Positions 22,089 to 33,599 of a DNA stretch of 64,000 bases are shown here, piece after piece. The number at the start of each line of letters is the position of its first letter. Within the stretch, counting starts at the first letter, position 1. The position numbers and the translations under genes are program-made. The DNA comes from Symsagittifera roscoffensis. Lineage: Eukaryota > Xenacoelomorpha > Acoela > Convolutidae. The DNA lies in assembly GCF_963678635.1 (NCBI RefSeq), contig NC_087068.1, positions 45,305,013 through 45,369,012 on the forward strand. Reading direction: 5' to 3'. The notes under the pieces are model-generated. The model was not told the origin of the DNA and made no database searches. It worked only from the letters and a program-made list of their open reading frames with translations.

Positions 22089-22596
22089 AACGACCTGCTC
22101 GTATCAAGGCGAAGCTCTGAAAGTTCAGACTGCCTTTTAAGGTCTATGGAGCATTAATAAGATGAAAAATTTCAATGTAATAAAAAAAAAAAAATTGAGA
22201 TTTTATGTAAAAACATCCCCCCAACACGTCATATTAAGTAGAAAGTGATAGATTTTGCGCCTATTAAGAAAACAATTATGGCATATAAGCTTCCTTGAAC
22301 CAATTTGGAAACGATTTCTAAGACGGATTAAATCTCCCCTTACGCGTTAATAGCGCGAAATTTATCGCGCGTTAATTGTCCACAAATTGGCCAAAATGGC
22401 AATCTTTAAACACCCATAAACTTTACGAAAAATGATCACAGGTAAATTATCTTTTCAAATTCAAGCTCAGGACAACAATAGCTTTTGAATGATATAAAAA
22501 AATTCTGTCAAAAACTGCTAGTTAAAAAGTCGAAATTTGTCTGAAGAAAAAAAACCCACCCCGAGCACAAATATTCCGTTACTTCGTATCGAAAGT
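22089..22596 (-). repeat. 530-bp dispersed repeat B, second tandem copy
   Basis: Begins CTGCTCGTATCAAGGCGAAG and ends TATCGAAAGTCAGAACAAA. It differs from its neighbour by scattered substitutions and small deletions, so the pair is not a very recent duplication. Confidence 0.85.
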
Positions 22597-22599
22597 CAG

Positions 22600-24240
22600 A
22601 ACAAATAGTCGTTACTCGTATTTGAATAAAATGAGATGAATTTAATTCCATCAATAAAATCATCTATTTAGAAAGGAAAAGGTGAAGTAAAAGTTTTTTT
22701 TTGCTATTAAACACACACATACACTGGATTTTTTTGCTATTTCCTTTTTTTTTCAATTTTACAAGCAAGAATCCGAAAAAAATCAGTTCTCAAAACGATT
22801 ATTTGATCCATGAGTCGACACTTTTCGAATATCATTCGTTTTAGCTACAACGAAGTCTTTGTCCACCATTCCACTTTAGGTGGGAGACCTTGGCATCCTG
22901 AGAATGTTTTGCCCCAATCATGAATCGAACACCTCAGCCCGGGAAATACCAAACCGTTGTACGAAAAGATTTGAAAGTGCCAAATGTTGCATGCGATGTT
23001 AGACTGATTTTAATCTTATTAAGATTTCAGTGAATTGAAGAGGAGCAATCAGTACTTGTATTGGAGTTTCATTGCGTTGGAAACTATTTTTTGTCCTGGA
23101 AACTGGAATTTTATTCTAATTTCCAGCAAGTAAGCGAACGAGTAACCTTGGTTTCATAAACATTGGTCATTTAGGCTTCTTTTGTTTTTTTTTTCGTGAC
23201 AACTGGCATCATCAGGACCACTTAAAGGCACCATCAGGGCGACTTCAAGGCATAATAAAGGCCATTTCAAGATAGCATCAAGGATCATCAAAGTGCTACT
23301 ACGGCTGACCATCTGACTTTTTGGTAAACTTTAAGTGAACTTTTTTCCAACAGGTTTCATTCACTGTGCTAAATGCTTTCAAAAGTCAAAACATATTGTG
23401 AGATTTCTTTAGTTTTTAATAATCAACATGCTTTGCTCGCTAAGGTGAATCCTGGGGCACGCAAAGGTAGATTTTTTGGTTAAAACAGTTTTGTTAATTA
23501 GAAAAAAACTTTGAAATCAATTAAACATGCAATTCCAAAAGTTTTCCGGAGTTTTGTGCAAAACAATTAGAACACACGTATTGTAATATTTCTAGTGAAA
23601 AATGAGTTCTGAAGGGCTCTTTTCCTTACCGAGACAAGACTTAGACTGATAATATCTGTCAAAAACCCAAAAACCTGTTTCACAGCCAAAAAACCTAGTA
23701 GTTTATACCTGATATTGATATCAACTAATTCTTTAATAATAATTTTTCATTACTTGAAATAAATATTGTTAATAATTTTTCATAACTTCAAAAATCGTAT
23801 TCGAGTTCCGCACAATTTTACTGCTCGCAGGACCTACAGACAATCTACTCTTAAAGAAACGAGAAAAAGTTGCACAACTTTGAACAACCGGTCGCGTCTA
23901 CAGCCGCTACTAATCCCTGGCTCGAAAACAAACCTCCGTTAGGCAGCCTCAATTCAGTAATCTCACTAAAAACGCACCACTGAAAATTTTTTTTGACAAC
24001 TAAGCATGCCATCGAACAAATCAAACCAACAGTCTCTACTCAAAAATGGAGCTATCATTAAGCTATATTAGAGGGTCTAAAAACTTTAATTCGGTGAAGA
24101 GATTTCAGATTAGGTTTACGACATTGCTTGATTAGATTTACGATCTGGAGCTTGATTACTCTAAATTAATCTCAACGGAATAATATGCGTGTTTTGAGCT
24201 TCAGGAAGCTATTGCTGATGACTATCAGCTGATCCACTGA
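22600..24240. other. Intergenic DNA, no supported gene
   Basis: AT-rich. A patch at about 23210-23300 repeats ATCA-GG and TTCAAG motifs loosely (CATCAGGACCAC, CATCAGGGCGAC). Nothing else stands out. Confidence 0.4.
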
Positions 24241-24245
24241 CATAT

Positions 24246-25190
24246 TTTGACGACATACTGCAAAAAATCTCTACGTTGACAATACAACCAGAACCAATGC
24301 TAGAACAGATGAGAAAGCTACGGAAAAAAATTACAACGGGATCCAGTGCAATGACCGTTAACTCAAGTCAACAGACAGCAGTCCGAAAAACTTCAGCAGC
24401 AACCTATAGGAAGCTCACACTCAACTCACAACCTAACATGCACTAAGTCAACATCAACTCGACAAGTTTCGACAACTCTATTAGAACTTTTAGTGCAAAT
24501 AGTTTTCCTTTCGGCGAACCTTTGCTAAACAATTACACGTCGCTTGGCTTTTACACTGCTGTCGCAAACACAAAAATGGTCAAAAACCCATTTTAGCTTT
24601 TGTCATAATTAGAAGCAAAAATTCAAAAACCGAAGCACTACGACCGACTTCAATTCGCACTTTCTTTCTTTGTCGCAAGCTCAAGCAAACAATTACCTGC
24701 AACATGATCATAATTATGAGAACACGCAACCGCCATTGTTTCAAGAACTTTACTGGGAGGCTAAAGACCTCGGCCATCTCTTAACACCAGTGCTTGTGAC
24801 GGCAACTTGTTTACCAATCGAACGCAGCCAAGAATTGCTTAAGACGAACTCCGGTTTAGGAATGCAATTTTCAATAGCCCTCAAATCATTCGTTCAAAAT
24901 AACCGTGCAATGTCTTGATGAAGTGGAAAAACCTTGTACACTCCACGCTCTTGAATACGCATCGGTAGAAAATTTAAATGACTAGTTGGACAACTATTCC
25001 AGGGCGTTTGAAAACATTCAGCTTGCTAGACAAGAAACAGGGTCAAAAAACTTTAACCACAATTATACGTTGCGGAATTTACGAGAATCAGCTTGCATAG
25101 AAAGCAACCCTAAAAATACTACAAAAAGACAGATCGACGCCATGTTTTTACAGCACTTTTGCACACTAGATAATGAGCAGCACTAGAAAG
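24246..25190 (+). pseudogene. Coding-like remnant, unidentified
   Basis: Successive plus-strand frames are less AT-rich than the surroundings and read like degraded protein: ILQKISTLTIQPEPMLEQM (about 24258-24320), FSANSFPFGEPLLNNYTSLG (about 24490-24550), PPLFQELYWEAKDLGHLLTP (about 24730-24790), and RAFENIQLARQETGS (about 24998-25043). Stops and frame changes separate them. I do not recognise a family. A decayed retrotransposon or processed pseudogene are both possible. No catalytic or zinc-finger pattern is visible. Confidence 0.4.
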
Positions 25191-25459
25191 AGCGTTTTAC
25201 AATTTTTTTTTAAATTTTCCCTCAGATCAAAGAATAAAGCTAGTGAAGTAAAAGAACACTGTTTAATAGTTTTGGAACACATCAAGCTACGAAATGCAAT
25301 TCAGTGAATGATTGGTTCATCACAAAATATGGAGCAAAGCACCACACCACTCTACACTATGAATTCAACTTCAATCTCCGATAACTACTTCGCCTTTCTT
25401 TCTGCTTCAGTGTTTTAGAATAGCGAGGGTTTCGTTTAAAAGATGAGATTTCACAAAAA

Positions 25460-25824
25460 AAAACGAAACAATGCAACAAAGGAGTAACCCACCAACTTAA
25501 CAAAAGTGCAAACACCAACTACGAGAGAGACGACGTTTTGAAGACAAATCAAGTTGATATTGCCCTGATTCCATTGCTCGTTCATGAGACACAGCTCTGT
25601 TTGGCCCAGTGTGATGCTTGTCGAACATAAAAATAGGGTTTCTAGACCTCATTACCAATTGTAAATTGAGCCCTAACTTTTTTTTGATCCTCCCAAATTA
25701 TTGCCCTCCCGAAGATTTTCATGACATGAATATTCAACCATGCGATGATAACAAACGAGCGGTAAGCCCTAATGAAATTTACATATATTATGACGAATTG
25801 CTTACATTTTTGGATGATAATTGA
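25460..25824 (+). pseudogene. Coding-like remnant, unidentified (continuation)
   Basis: Two blocks: VDIALIPLLVHETQLCLAQC with DAC following (about 25554-25625), then, after a frame change, NYCPPEDFHDMNIQPCDD and EIYIYYDELLTFLDDN ending at a stop at 25822-25824. It has the same character and direction as 24246-25190 and may be one broken gene. Function unknown. Confidence 0.35.
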
Positions 25825-26124
25825 CTTCTGACAAAATAACGAAAATAAAATGAAGCATATGAACAGAGGGTCTTAGATGTTATGAATGTGGTCGGAAAAT
25901 TTGGTTAGTTGCGTGTACATTAAGCTTACGTTTTCTTAATTGACCAAAAAATTACACCCCTGGCCAAACAAAACCTCGCCTTATTTCTTTAACAAAATAA
26001 AGATAAGCAAGGCAACAGTTAAGCAGTTCGTCGAAAGGAAGTCAAACAACTACCTTTCGTTTGAATCACGGTTCGCGGAGGTTAGAAAAATCACAAAAAA
26101 TCAAACCGTTCGAGCATTGTGAAA

Positions 26125-26927
26125 TAGAAATTAAAGTTTGAAATGAACTGATTCAGCAAGCCTGCTAAACGGGCTGGCTTTCTTGGTAGAAGTTTTCTAT
26201 GCTGAATCTTTACTGGGACTTTTAATCTATCATTCTAAGTTGATTGACTCTTCAACCAATAGTCGCTTTTTGTATATACGAACAGCTGTCGTTTTCAATT
26301 ACAATTAATTGTTGTCTTGAGTTCTTCACCACAAAAGTATCGTTTTGAACTCCTGTTCGAGAAAACTTTTTTATTTCATCCAGCTCTGGCCAAAATTGAT
26401 TCCATTTCAGCCCTTCTCTTTATTAGATGGTTGTATTAAGCCCATTTTTTGAAACAAAAAGCCAAACAAACCGAATTGAGTTTCAAGTTGGACAAGACTA
26501 TTCAGCCCGTTTGGATCCAAATTTTCCAAGATAACTCGTATTGATCGCACGACAAATGATTTCATATCCTTTTTCTCTGAAAAACGAAGACAGAAATTGA
26601 CCCGAGAGGTTTCGTATTACGTCACAACTGGCAAAACGTCATGTCGAGTTAATCGTTTTAGACTATGTTAAAGGGGTAATTGTGTTGTCCTTGATTGGCT
26701 TCCTTGATCAGACATTCTTTCGACTGGGTTCGAACTTTGTTGGTATTAACCATCGTGGGATTAAACTTTTCGCTCGCCGACTGAAAAAACTTCGGCCATT
26801 GTAATTATGAACATAAGAATACGACCTCGACCCAGGAAGCCGACCTTAAAAAACTTGATTTTGATTCTAATTTTGCCAAAAATAAAGCTCTCGGCCGAAT
26901 GAAGATAAAATAATAATGAAGTGTTAT
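26125..26927. other. Intergenic DNA, no supported gene
   Basis: AT-rich with no long frames or repeats that I can assign. Confidence 0.4.
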
Positions 26928-27347
26928 CTAGGGCGGTCTATGATTTTCTCGTGGGGTGTGAAGGGGGGGGGGAACTTGACAAACTTGATTTTAGGTAGAC
27001 TAAATTGATTTTCTGATGTCTCCCAAATCACTATAAAGACTCTATTTCTCTTTACCAAATTTTATGCGCCGCAAGCAATATTTTGAAAATCAGGTCAAAA
27101 AAGGTGTTTTTAAGCACTTTTTGAAAAACTTGACCATAAATTCGTTTTTTTTGGCGCGCGCTCCGTTTTTCAAGATAAGAATAACTTGGTGCCTTTGGAT
27201 AAACTTCAGGTTCGATGGGCCAAAAATCGATATCTCTAAATAGTACAGAGGGGGGACCCTTTAGGTCGACAGGGGGTCGAGCTCCTGAGGGGGAGGGGGG
27301 AGAGAGTGAGGTGTCCGAACCAAACCCCCCCTTCAAATCTACTACTG
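26928..27347 (-). mobile_element. hAT-like MITE with 8-bp target duplication
   Basis: Complete copy of 420 bp in reverse orientation. It starts CTAGGGCGGTCTATGATTTT and ends, in reverse complement, CAGTAGTAGATTTGAAGG. The flanks AGTGTTAT (26920-26927) and AATGTTAT (27348-27355) match at 7 of 8 positions. The interior carries G-runs and the TTAGGTAGACTAAATTGATT patch of the family. Confidence 0.85.
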
Positions 27348-28059
27348 AATGTTATCAAGTGATGTCATTTTTAGGTTTTCTACAAGCTTAACACAAATTT
27401 AGAATTCTTGCACAATACTACCCTTGAGGAAGCGCCTTAAGACTAGTATATTGCATGCTTTTAGGCATCTCAGTTTCTAGGCGTCAACTTCCTTTCTAAT
27501 TTGAAATACGCGGATAATTTGCTCGGTTAATTAAAAATGTTATTACATAGTTGGTTAATAGTTGAATTGCGAACTAAAAATATTAATTGATGCTTAATGA
27601 AAACAGATGCAACTGATTGTTCGCAAGTCAATTTTTCAACAAAAATGCTGTTTTTAAACCGCGTTATCATCTAAGAGCGAAGTTTATTTTTTGTACAAAT
27701 TCTTCTCACACTTAAGCAAGAAGCTAATTCATCTGAATGATAATTCGAACAAGCAATAAAGTTGTCATAGTCTTTTTCAATGTTTTTTATTGGTTCGTTC
27801 TTTTTATTCCGGATCGTCAGAGGTTCTCCAAACTGAGTGCCCCTATCAAACCCTTCATGGGCAAGCACATGGAAAATTTTTGGAGCAAAAACAATAACAA
27901 GTTTCCCAGATAACATAATAATAACATTGTGATGATGTAACTTGAGGTTTGAGCGTCTTCTAATTAAGCCAGCCTACTATTACAAATGTAGTATTAATCC
28001 GTGAAAATATTCTACCCCTCATTTCGCCTCGCCACATTTTCCCGAAAGGTCTAATATTT

Positions 28060-28284
28060 GATAACAGCTTATGATATCTATTTTCGGTCAACCGCAACCC
28101 CTATTTTTTCAAAATGGCTTTTGAACCAGTTTATACTCTTTGTGAAGAAAATTTTTAGCACAATTTTTTTTGGTGAAAATGTTCTAGAAAAGTCAAAATC
28201 GTTTTTTTTTCTAAAAGATTCGCCTGCTTTGGTGTATATATTTTTTGAGCCCCCCTATCGAGAAAATCCAAGATCCACCCCCTG
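28060..28284 (+). mobile_element. hAT-like MITE, degraded
   Basis: Contains GATATCTATTTTCGGTCAAC and, at the right end, GAGAAAATCCAAGATCCACC followed by CCCTG. The middle is rearranged. The open frame 28058-28285 is part of the repeat. Confidence 0.6.
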
Positions 28285-28429
28285 ACGGTATCCATTTCAG
28301 TACTTTAAAAAATTAAAGAAAAGAATCAACGGCGCCCAGAAGAGTTTTTTGGGCAGTTATTTCATAATATAATAACATGAGATCCAAAAAATTATAATAA
28401 TAATAATATGGTAGGGCTACAACTTAATG

Positions 28430-28629
28430 TGAATCTACTTAACAACCCCCCCCCCCTATGGTACCTACTTCAGAATCTTCACCCCTATAAATAAAACAGT
28501 AAACTAGCTATGAGCTTTCTATTGAGAGTTCTAATTTTGCTGCATTCTGATTGGTCGAAAAACCGACCATTTTGATCTACTTAACAATCCCCCTTTCTTG
28601 AAAGGGGTGGAGACTGTTAAGTAGATCCA
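28430..28629. mobile_element. 200-bp TIR MITE just upstream of copy 2 exon 2
   Basis: Left end TGAATCTACTTAACAACCCC; right end, in reverse complement, TGGATCTACTTAACAG. TTAATG flanks both sides (28424-28429 and 28630-28635), consistent with a 6-bp target duplication. It contains C- and G-runs and GATTGGTCGAAAAACCGACC, a small hairpin. It has no coding capacity. Confidence 0.75.
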
Positions 28630-28732
28630 TTAATGTCATATAACAAAAATTATGGTTTATTTGCTTGGCCTAACTTTTCTTTGCGTTTTGATGAAGAGCG
28701 TGTAGAAAGAAAGAACTTGCGTTTTCATGAAG

Positions 28733-28895
28733 AGCCTAAATATAGCAGCAGCAACAACAGCGTCTGTAGTCATCGTGAATTACTGAGAGGAAACAATATC
28801 TGGATGGTCGAGACAGGAAATCGAGCAAGATTGAGAGAACACGTAATGTGTGCGATTGAAAGTTTCGCTACAAAACTACCAGATCACTGTTTAAG
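28733..28895 (+). CDS. A4GALT-like glycosyltransferase copy 2, exon 2
   Basis: Encodes a serine/asparagine-rich stem (KYSSSNNSVCSHRELLRG), then NIWMVETG, HVMCAIESFATK and PDHCLR. The donor is TTAAG before GTATGG (phase 2), matching copy 1. The acceptor is uncertain because a 36-bp duplication (TTGCGTTTTGATGAAGAG and TTGCGTTTTCATGAAGAG) creates two in-frame GAAG sites, giving a start at 28697 or 28733. The second gives 163 bp, closer to the 157 bp of copy 1. The frame is also open upstream to an ATG at 28633 that lies in a MITE target duplication. No exon with a membrane anchor was found upstream. Confidence 0.75.
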
Positions 28896-29224
28896 GTATG
28901 GGGAAGAATCCATTCAAAACTGAGACTTTTCGGACCCTAATTATTTCGAGTTTTCAGATTTGAGGCTATTTCAAGTTTTATGTAATAGCGGGGAGCAGTG
29001 GTGTCTGATTATCTCTCTTAGTGTTCGAGGCCCATAATGATTGCTCGTTGCTTGAGGGAGCGGTAATATTACCCACCCAAAAAAAATAACCTAATGAAAA
29101 TTGCATGTAATTCTTAACAGGGGTCGCAACAGCAGTTCTCGGTAAAAAGCTGAAAAACTCGTTCGCTCATATTTTCTGCCGATTAACTGTGTTGAATAGC
29201 CTCGAAATGAAACCTAGTTTTAAA

Positions 29225-29616
29225 CAGGGACGGATTTGGAGGGGGCGTTGGGGATTCGACCCCCTAACAACCTTTTGTACTATTTTGAGATATCAATTTT
29301 CGGTGACGGAACCTAAAATTTTTCTAAAGGCGCCTTTGGTGCTACTATATACTAAACTTTAGGGAGGAGCCCGCGCCGAAAAAACGCAATTTTTTTGGTC
29401 AAATTTTCCAAAAAGTGCCTAAAAACGCCTCTTTGACATGTTTTTTCAAAGTTTTGCCTGCTGCACACAAAATTTGGTCAAAATGGGGTCTTTAAACTGA
29501 TTTGGGAGAGCTCAGAAAATGGAAAAAAATCAATTTGGTCGACCAAAAAGGTCGTCAAAACTTACGAATTTTTTTTTTAAATCTGCGTCCTCGAGAAAAT
29601 CTTAGATCTGTCCCTG
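29225..29616 (+). mobile_element. hAT-like MITE with 8-bp target duplication
   Basis: Complete copy of 392 bp in intron 2 of glycosyltransferase copy 2. Left terminus CAGGGACGGATTTGGAGG; right terminus, in reverse complement, CAGGGACAGATCTAAG. The flanks GTTTTAAA (29217-29224) and GTTTTAAG (29617-29624) match at 7 of 8 positions. There is no transposase frame. Confidence 0.9.
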
Positions 29617-29815
29617 GTTTTAAGTTTTTTGGATTGAACAAAAAAAGCAATAAAGGTTGAGCGCAGAAAACTTGTGACAAATTTTTTGAAATCTTTCATG
29701 CATTCCGGCAAACAAAATCTGTGGAAAATTAATTTTCCATTAGTTATTATTACTGAACAAGTTATCATCAGTGTTTGGTTAACCGTTTTGTATGTACAGT
29801 ATTTCGTATTTTCAG

Positions 29816-30002
29816 GTTTTTATTCCTTTCTCCACATTGTTCGAGAGAATTACCTTGGAGTAAAGATCTGCAGTTTCTGCAAAAAAATGGGATCACCAAT
29901 GTCGTTTTCTCTCGCCAAAACTTATCTCATATACTACAATACAGCAACCTCTATCATCGCGTATATTCTAAACTTATGAATTCACGATTCTACAAATCAC
30001 AG
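29816..30002 (+). CDS. A4GALT-like glycosyltransferase copy 2, exon 3
   Basis: Preceded by TATTTTCAG. The first base completes an arginine codon. It encodes RFLFLSPHCSREL, LQFLQKNGITNVVFSRQ and LYHRVYSKLMNSRFYKSQ. Length, phase and sequence match copy 1 exon 3. At its 3' end no GT is available in frame. The exon runs to CAG at 30002 followed by GCACGT, close to the usual GC donor consensus, and joins AADVVRV of the next exon in phase 0. This makes a GC-AG intron the most economical reading. Confidence 0.85.
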
Positions 30003-30117
30003 GCACGTCTTGTTCAAAGTCCCCATTGAAAAATCAATTTTTATCTACTTGTAGGACATGTAAGAATTGAAAAAATCAATAATGGAGGCTCAAATTATAT
30101 AGACAAAAGACTGTATC

Positions 30118-30530
30118 TATACAAGGCAAAGCCCTGATTGTTCCAACTGCCCCTCATTCCACATCGAGTAGTTTTTGGGGAAAAAAATCGAAAACTTTAA
30201 AGATTTGGACAAAATCAAAGATCAATTGTGAAAAATTGAGTAGTACGAAATTACAAGGACCGATTAGCTAGACTCAATTTAATTTGAAACGAGTTTTGTT
30301 TGTGGGATAATTCACCACGCAAAAATAGTTTGTGTTACGCTCTCAGCATTATGAATAAAACGTTCAAAGCGCGCATAATTTAGCCCAGAGTATGGCTAAA
30401 TTGGCGGTTTTCAAACTCCCATAATTTTGAGAGATAAATTAATGTTTAAGTTTTATTTCAAGGAGTCGGTTTTTAAATGGGTATCAAAAACTCTTGTTAA
30501 AAATTATTATTTCGATCACCGAAAATTGAC
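30118..30530. repeat. Fragments of repeat B
   Basis: Contains GGCAAAGCCCTGATTGTTCC near 30125 and a CAAACTCCCATAATTTTGAG patch near 30412, both diverged from repeat B. Confidence 0.45.
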
Positions 30531-30684
30531 TGAATAAAAAAAAACACGCCAGGCGTAATTATTTTGTTTTCTTTGAAATTCGGAACAATTATGGATGCAT
30601 AATGCATAAAATACCTGACCTACAAGTTTTGAAATTGTTTGATAGGATATTGTTCTGAAATATTTTCACATGATGTGGTACTAC

Positions 30685-31190
30685 AAATCCGACCATTGAA
30701 AATAGGTAGGAACTTTGTATGCGAATGTGTTCAAGTGTTTTTCTTTTTGTTTTCCACGCAAAATTAGCTACCCTGAATAGTTATTGCACTGGGTTGATTG
30801 ATATATCATAGAAAAGCCCTTTTGGTTGTGATTCCAACGATATTGAAACTTTTCAAAACAGTTTTCCCAGTGGTGAGAAAAACCGATTTGAAACTTAAGA
30901 TTTTTCGTATAATTTCGAGCAAATGACCAGGCTTACATTAGCATATTTATGCTTAATTTAAGTTTCGAAAAAGTAATTTTACTCAAATGATGTTAGGTTA
31001 TGGAGTTTTTAGCTTCAACTTACGAATCAAAAACTTCAAAAATTTGGGGAAAAAAATTTGAAACTTTAAAAAGTCAACTTTTATTTTTTTTTTTCGATTC
31101 TTTTTTGTTTTTCTGATAATTGTCTTCAAAAATAGTTTTCCCAGTTTGCATACTTTGCAATGACTGACGGAAATGTCAAAGCAATTTTTT
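30685..31190 (+). repeat. Dispersed repeat E
   Basis: Landmarks: CCGACCATTGAAAATAGG, TTGTTTTCCACGCAAAATTA, GTTTTCCCAGTGGTGAGAAA, and CAGGCTTACATTAGC. The same order is found at 42120-42440 and in both arms of the palindrome at 51672-53725. Non-coding, and the family is unidentified. Confidence 0.75.
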
Positions 31191-31659
31191 TGCGTCCAGG
31201 TTCCTCTAACACATGACGCCTAAAAACGTCACCAAATTGAAAAAATAATTTGGTTTTAATTTTTTAAGACTGTTCGGAACATTCTAGGCTTCTTGCAAAG
31301 TAACCGGCTATCCTTCTTTTAATTTTGTCCAATGAATCAGTCTTTGCACCTAGTTAGGCAAGGTAGACGCACTTGGGAGGCTTAAGCGATAAAATTGTCT
31401 TTATTTTCGTAAAATCGTTGGTGTTATTTGACGTAAAATAAAATATCAATTAATACAAAGGGGGTCAATCAGAATTAAAAACAATCATAATTAAATTTTG
31501 CAATCCAAAATAAAAAAATCATCGACACGTTACTAAATAAATAAATCCAATAGCAACTTCAATGACATGTAGATGGGGGTGGTGTTATGAGTTTGGTTAT
31601 GGATTGGATTTTTCAATTTTTTTTTGATATTTTGAAAAACTGCAATAAATAACTTTAAG

Positions 31660-31740
31660 CCAAACAAAACTGCTTGTAACAGGGCAAAACCTTGCACAAT
31701 CCGACTGCTTTTTAAGCCTGTGTTGGCCTAGAATAATTGA
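31660..31740 (-). repeat. Fragment of repeat B terminus
   Basis: AAACTGCTTGTAACAGGGC followed by a degraded hairpin and CCGACTGCTTTTTAAG. Confidence 0.5.
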
Positions 31741-32411
31741 TAGAATTCTCAAAACAAAAACATATTTTTTTCATTTTTATTTTTGAAAGCTGTTGTATCA
31801 TTCCGAGCACGCCATATGAAATGCAATGTGAGAGATTTTGCCCGTTGTAAAGTATCAATCATAACTGTGTCCGTATACATTCCAATAAAAAACATTTTCA
31901 AATAATGGTCCAAACAATCATCGCAAATTACAAAAAAAACGGTCCCATACAAAACAGTCCCATGAATAGTCCTGAAAACAGTCCAGAAAACAATCCTATT
32001 GATCAAAGTGTCAGTTATTCCAGACACTGCTTTGAAAAAATTTCGCGGATTATAAACATTTTGGTTCCAACTAATCCTGATGTCAACAAATATTATAGCA
32101 GAGAAATTACAACAACCTAGATAACAGCAGCGCCTATTCATTAAAAGCAATAATATGCAAAACATAAAAGTTGACGTAATTAAAAAAAAAAAAAATTTTT
32201 TAATCCATGCAAAAAAATGAAAAGGTCAAATTGTTTCACTTGCGAACATTGGGCGACGCTCAAAATAAATGAAACTCACTAACTATTGATAAAAGATATA
32301 CTTACTATCAAATTTCTGAGTTGCTGATTTTTGAAGTTTTTGCTTATATTAGACACCGAACACTGTCAGATATTTCCCTTCACTGGCGCTACGCACAAAG
32401 TAGCAATTAAC

Positions 32412-33483
32412 TTATGCATACAAGAGAGGACTCGGTTGAGATCGTTAAAGATCCTTGCCACTTCCCCGATCCGGCTGACATCAAAAAACGTAAATTGAGA
32501 AAAACGCTTAAAGGTCGAGCAGTAGTTTGGGATGTGAGACCACGGAAGTTCAATATTGCAGCCTGGTGTGGTGTGAACGAAAAAATAACTGTTCATTTAT
32601 CAATTTATTCTGTAAAAAGCAAGCTGTAAATAGAGTTCGACGCGGAAAAAAAAGAAGAATCAACTTCGCTGACCGACTTTGAAGTACCACTGGCCGTAAA
32701 GAAAAATCAAAACGAGGTGCAGCTCGTTTTGCATGATTCTGATCGGCAAGATGAAAATTGGGTTATTGTGTTGGCTACGTTACCTTCGATAAACATATTA
32801 TCTTTATAAGATGATTGGTTCTGCGATGGATTGTTTTCGACTGCTCCCAATGTGTTGTATCAAATTCACACAATACACGTTTCAGTTGAAGGATGACTAA
32901 CTCCACTTTTTTACACTCTGCAGCCCGACTAAATTGGATCAACTTATTTTCGCCTCCTCAATGCCTTAGAACTTGAGTCCCCAAAACGCCTTGCATTTAA
33001 TTTTGAAGTAGCTGTGCAAAACTCAATAATAGCTACCCATCAGAATGCCCAAATTCAGTTTTCTTTCATATGAGTCAAAGCGTTTCGCGAGTTGTTCAAC
33101 CGTCAGGCAAAACTCGCAATTACAGCAATGACTTTATATTTTGTGAGGTTATTCGACTGCTTCTCGCAACGAAGTTTCTGCCCGTTAAGAACCCACCGAA
33201 ACAATCAACCGATATTCAACTATTTCGAGGACACATAGGCTGACTTTTTAAGGACGACAGTAGCTCGAATTTAACATGGAGGTTTCATTTAATGGTAAAA
33301 AACTACCTTCCCCCCACTAACAACGCTGTATAAGGTTCGAACCCCAACTTCGTGAAACTAGTCAACAGTAAGCACCCTTCGTTTTCAAATTTCATCGAGA
33401 AGTTGATGAACGAACAAACGAACGCGGAAATTCTGTTAAAAAATCTGCAAAGGACAAAAATTAGTCAGAACAAAAAAAGTTAA
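32412..33483 (+). pseudogene. MULE-type transposase, decayed
   Basis: Broken gene for a Mutator-like (MULE) transposase, which cuts and moves DNA elements. By switching frames one reads FPDPADIKKRKLRKTLKGRA, then DGLFSTAPNVLYQIHTIHVS, the family's DGTF-P-F-QLYTIH motif with the first catalytic aspartate. PLFYTLQPD follows, then FNFEVAVQNSII (the family's DFE-A motif, with N for the expected D). AFRELFNRQ and LPPTNNAV (the TNN-E motif, E lost to a stop) come next, then HPSFSNFIEKLMNEQTNAEI. At least six stops or frameshifts make it inactive. It sits in intron 3 of glycosyltransferase copy 2. I saw no TIRs around it. Confidence 0.85.
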
Positions 33484-33599
33484 ATAACAAAAACTCGACA
33501 AATACCTAATCACTAAAATTAGGTCAAATCAAACCAATAATATCATTGGTTTTTCGAAAGAATGTATTAATAATATAAATTCATAATTAGAAGTTTTTT

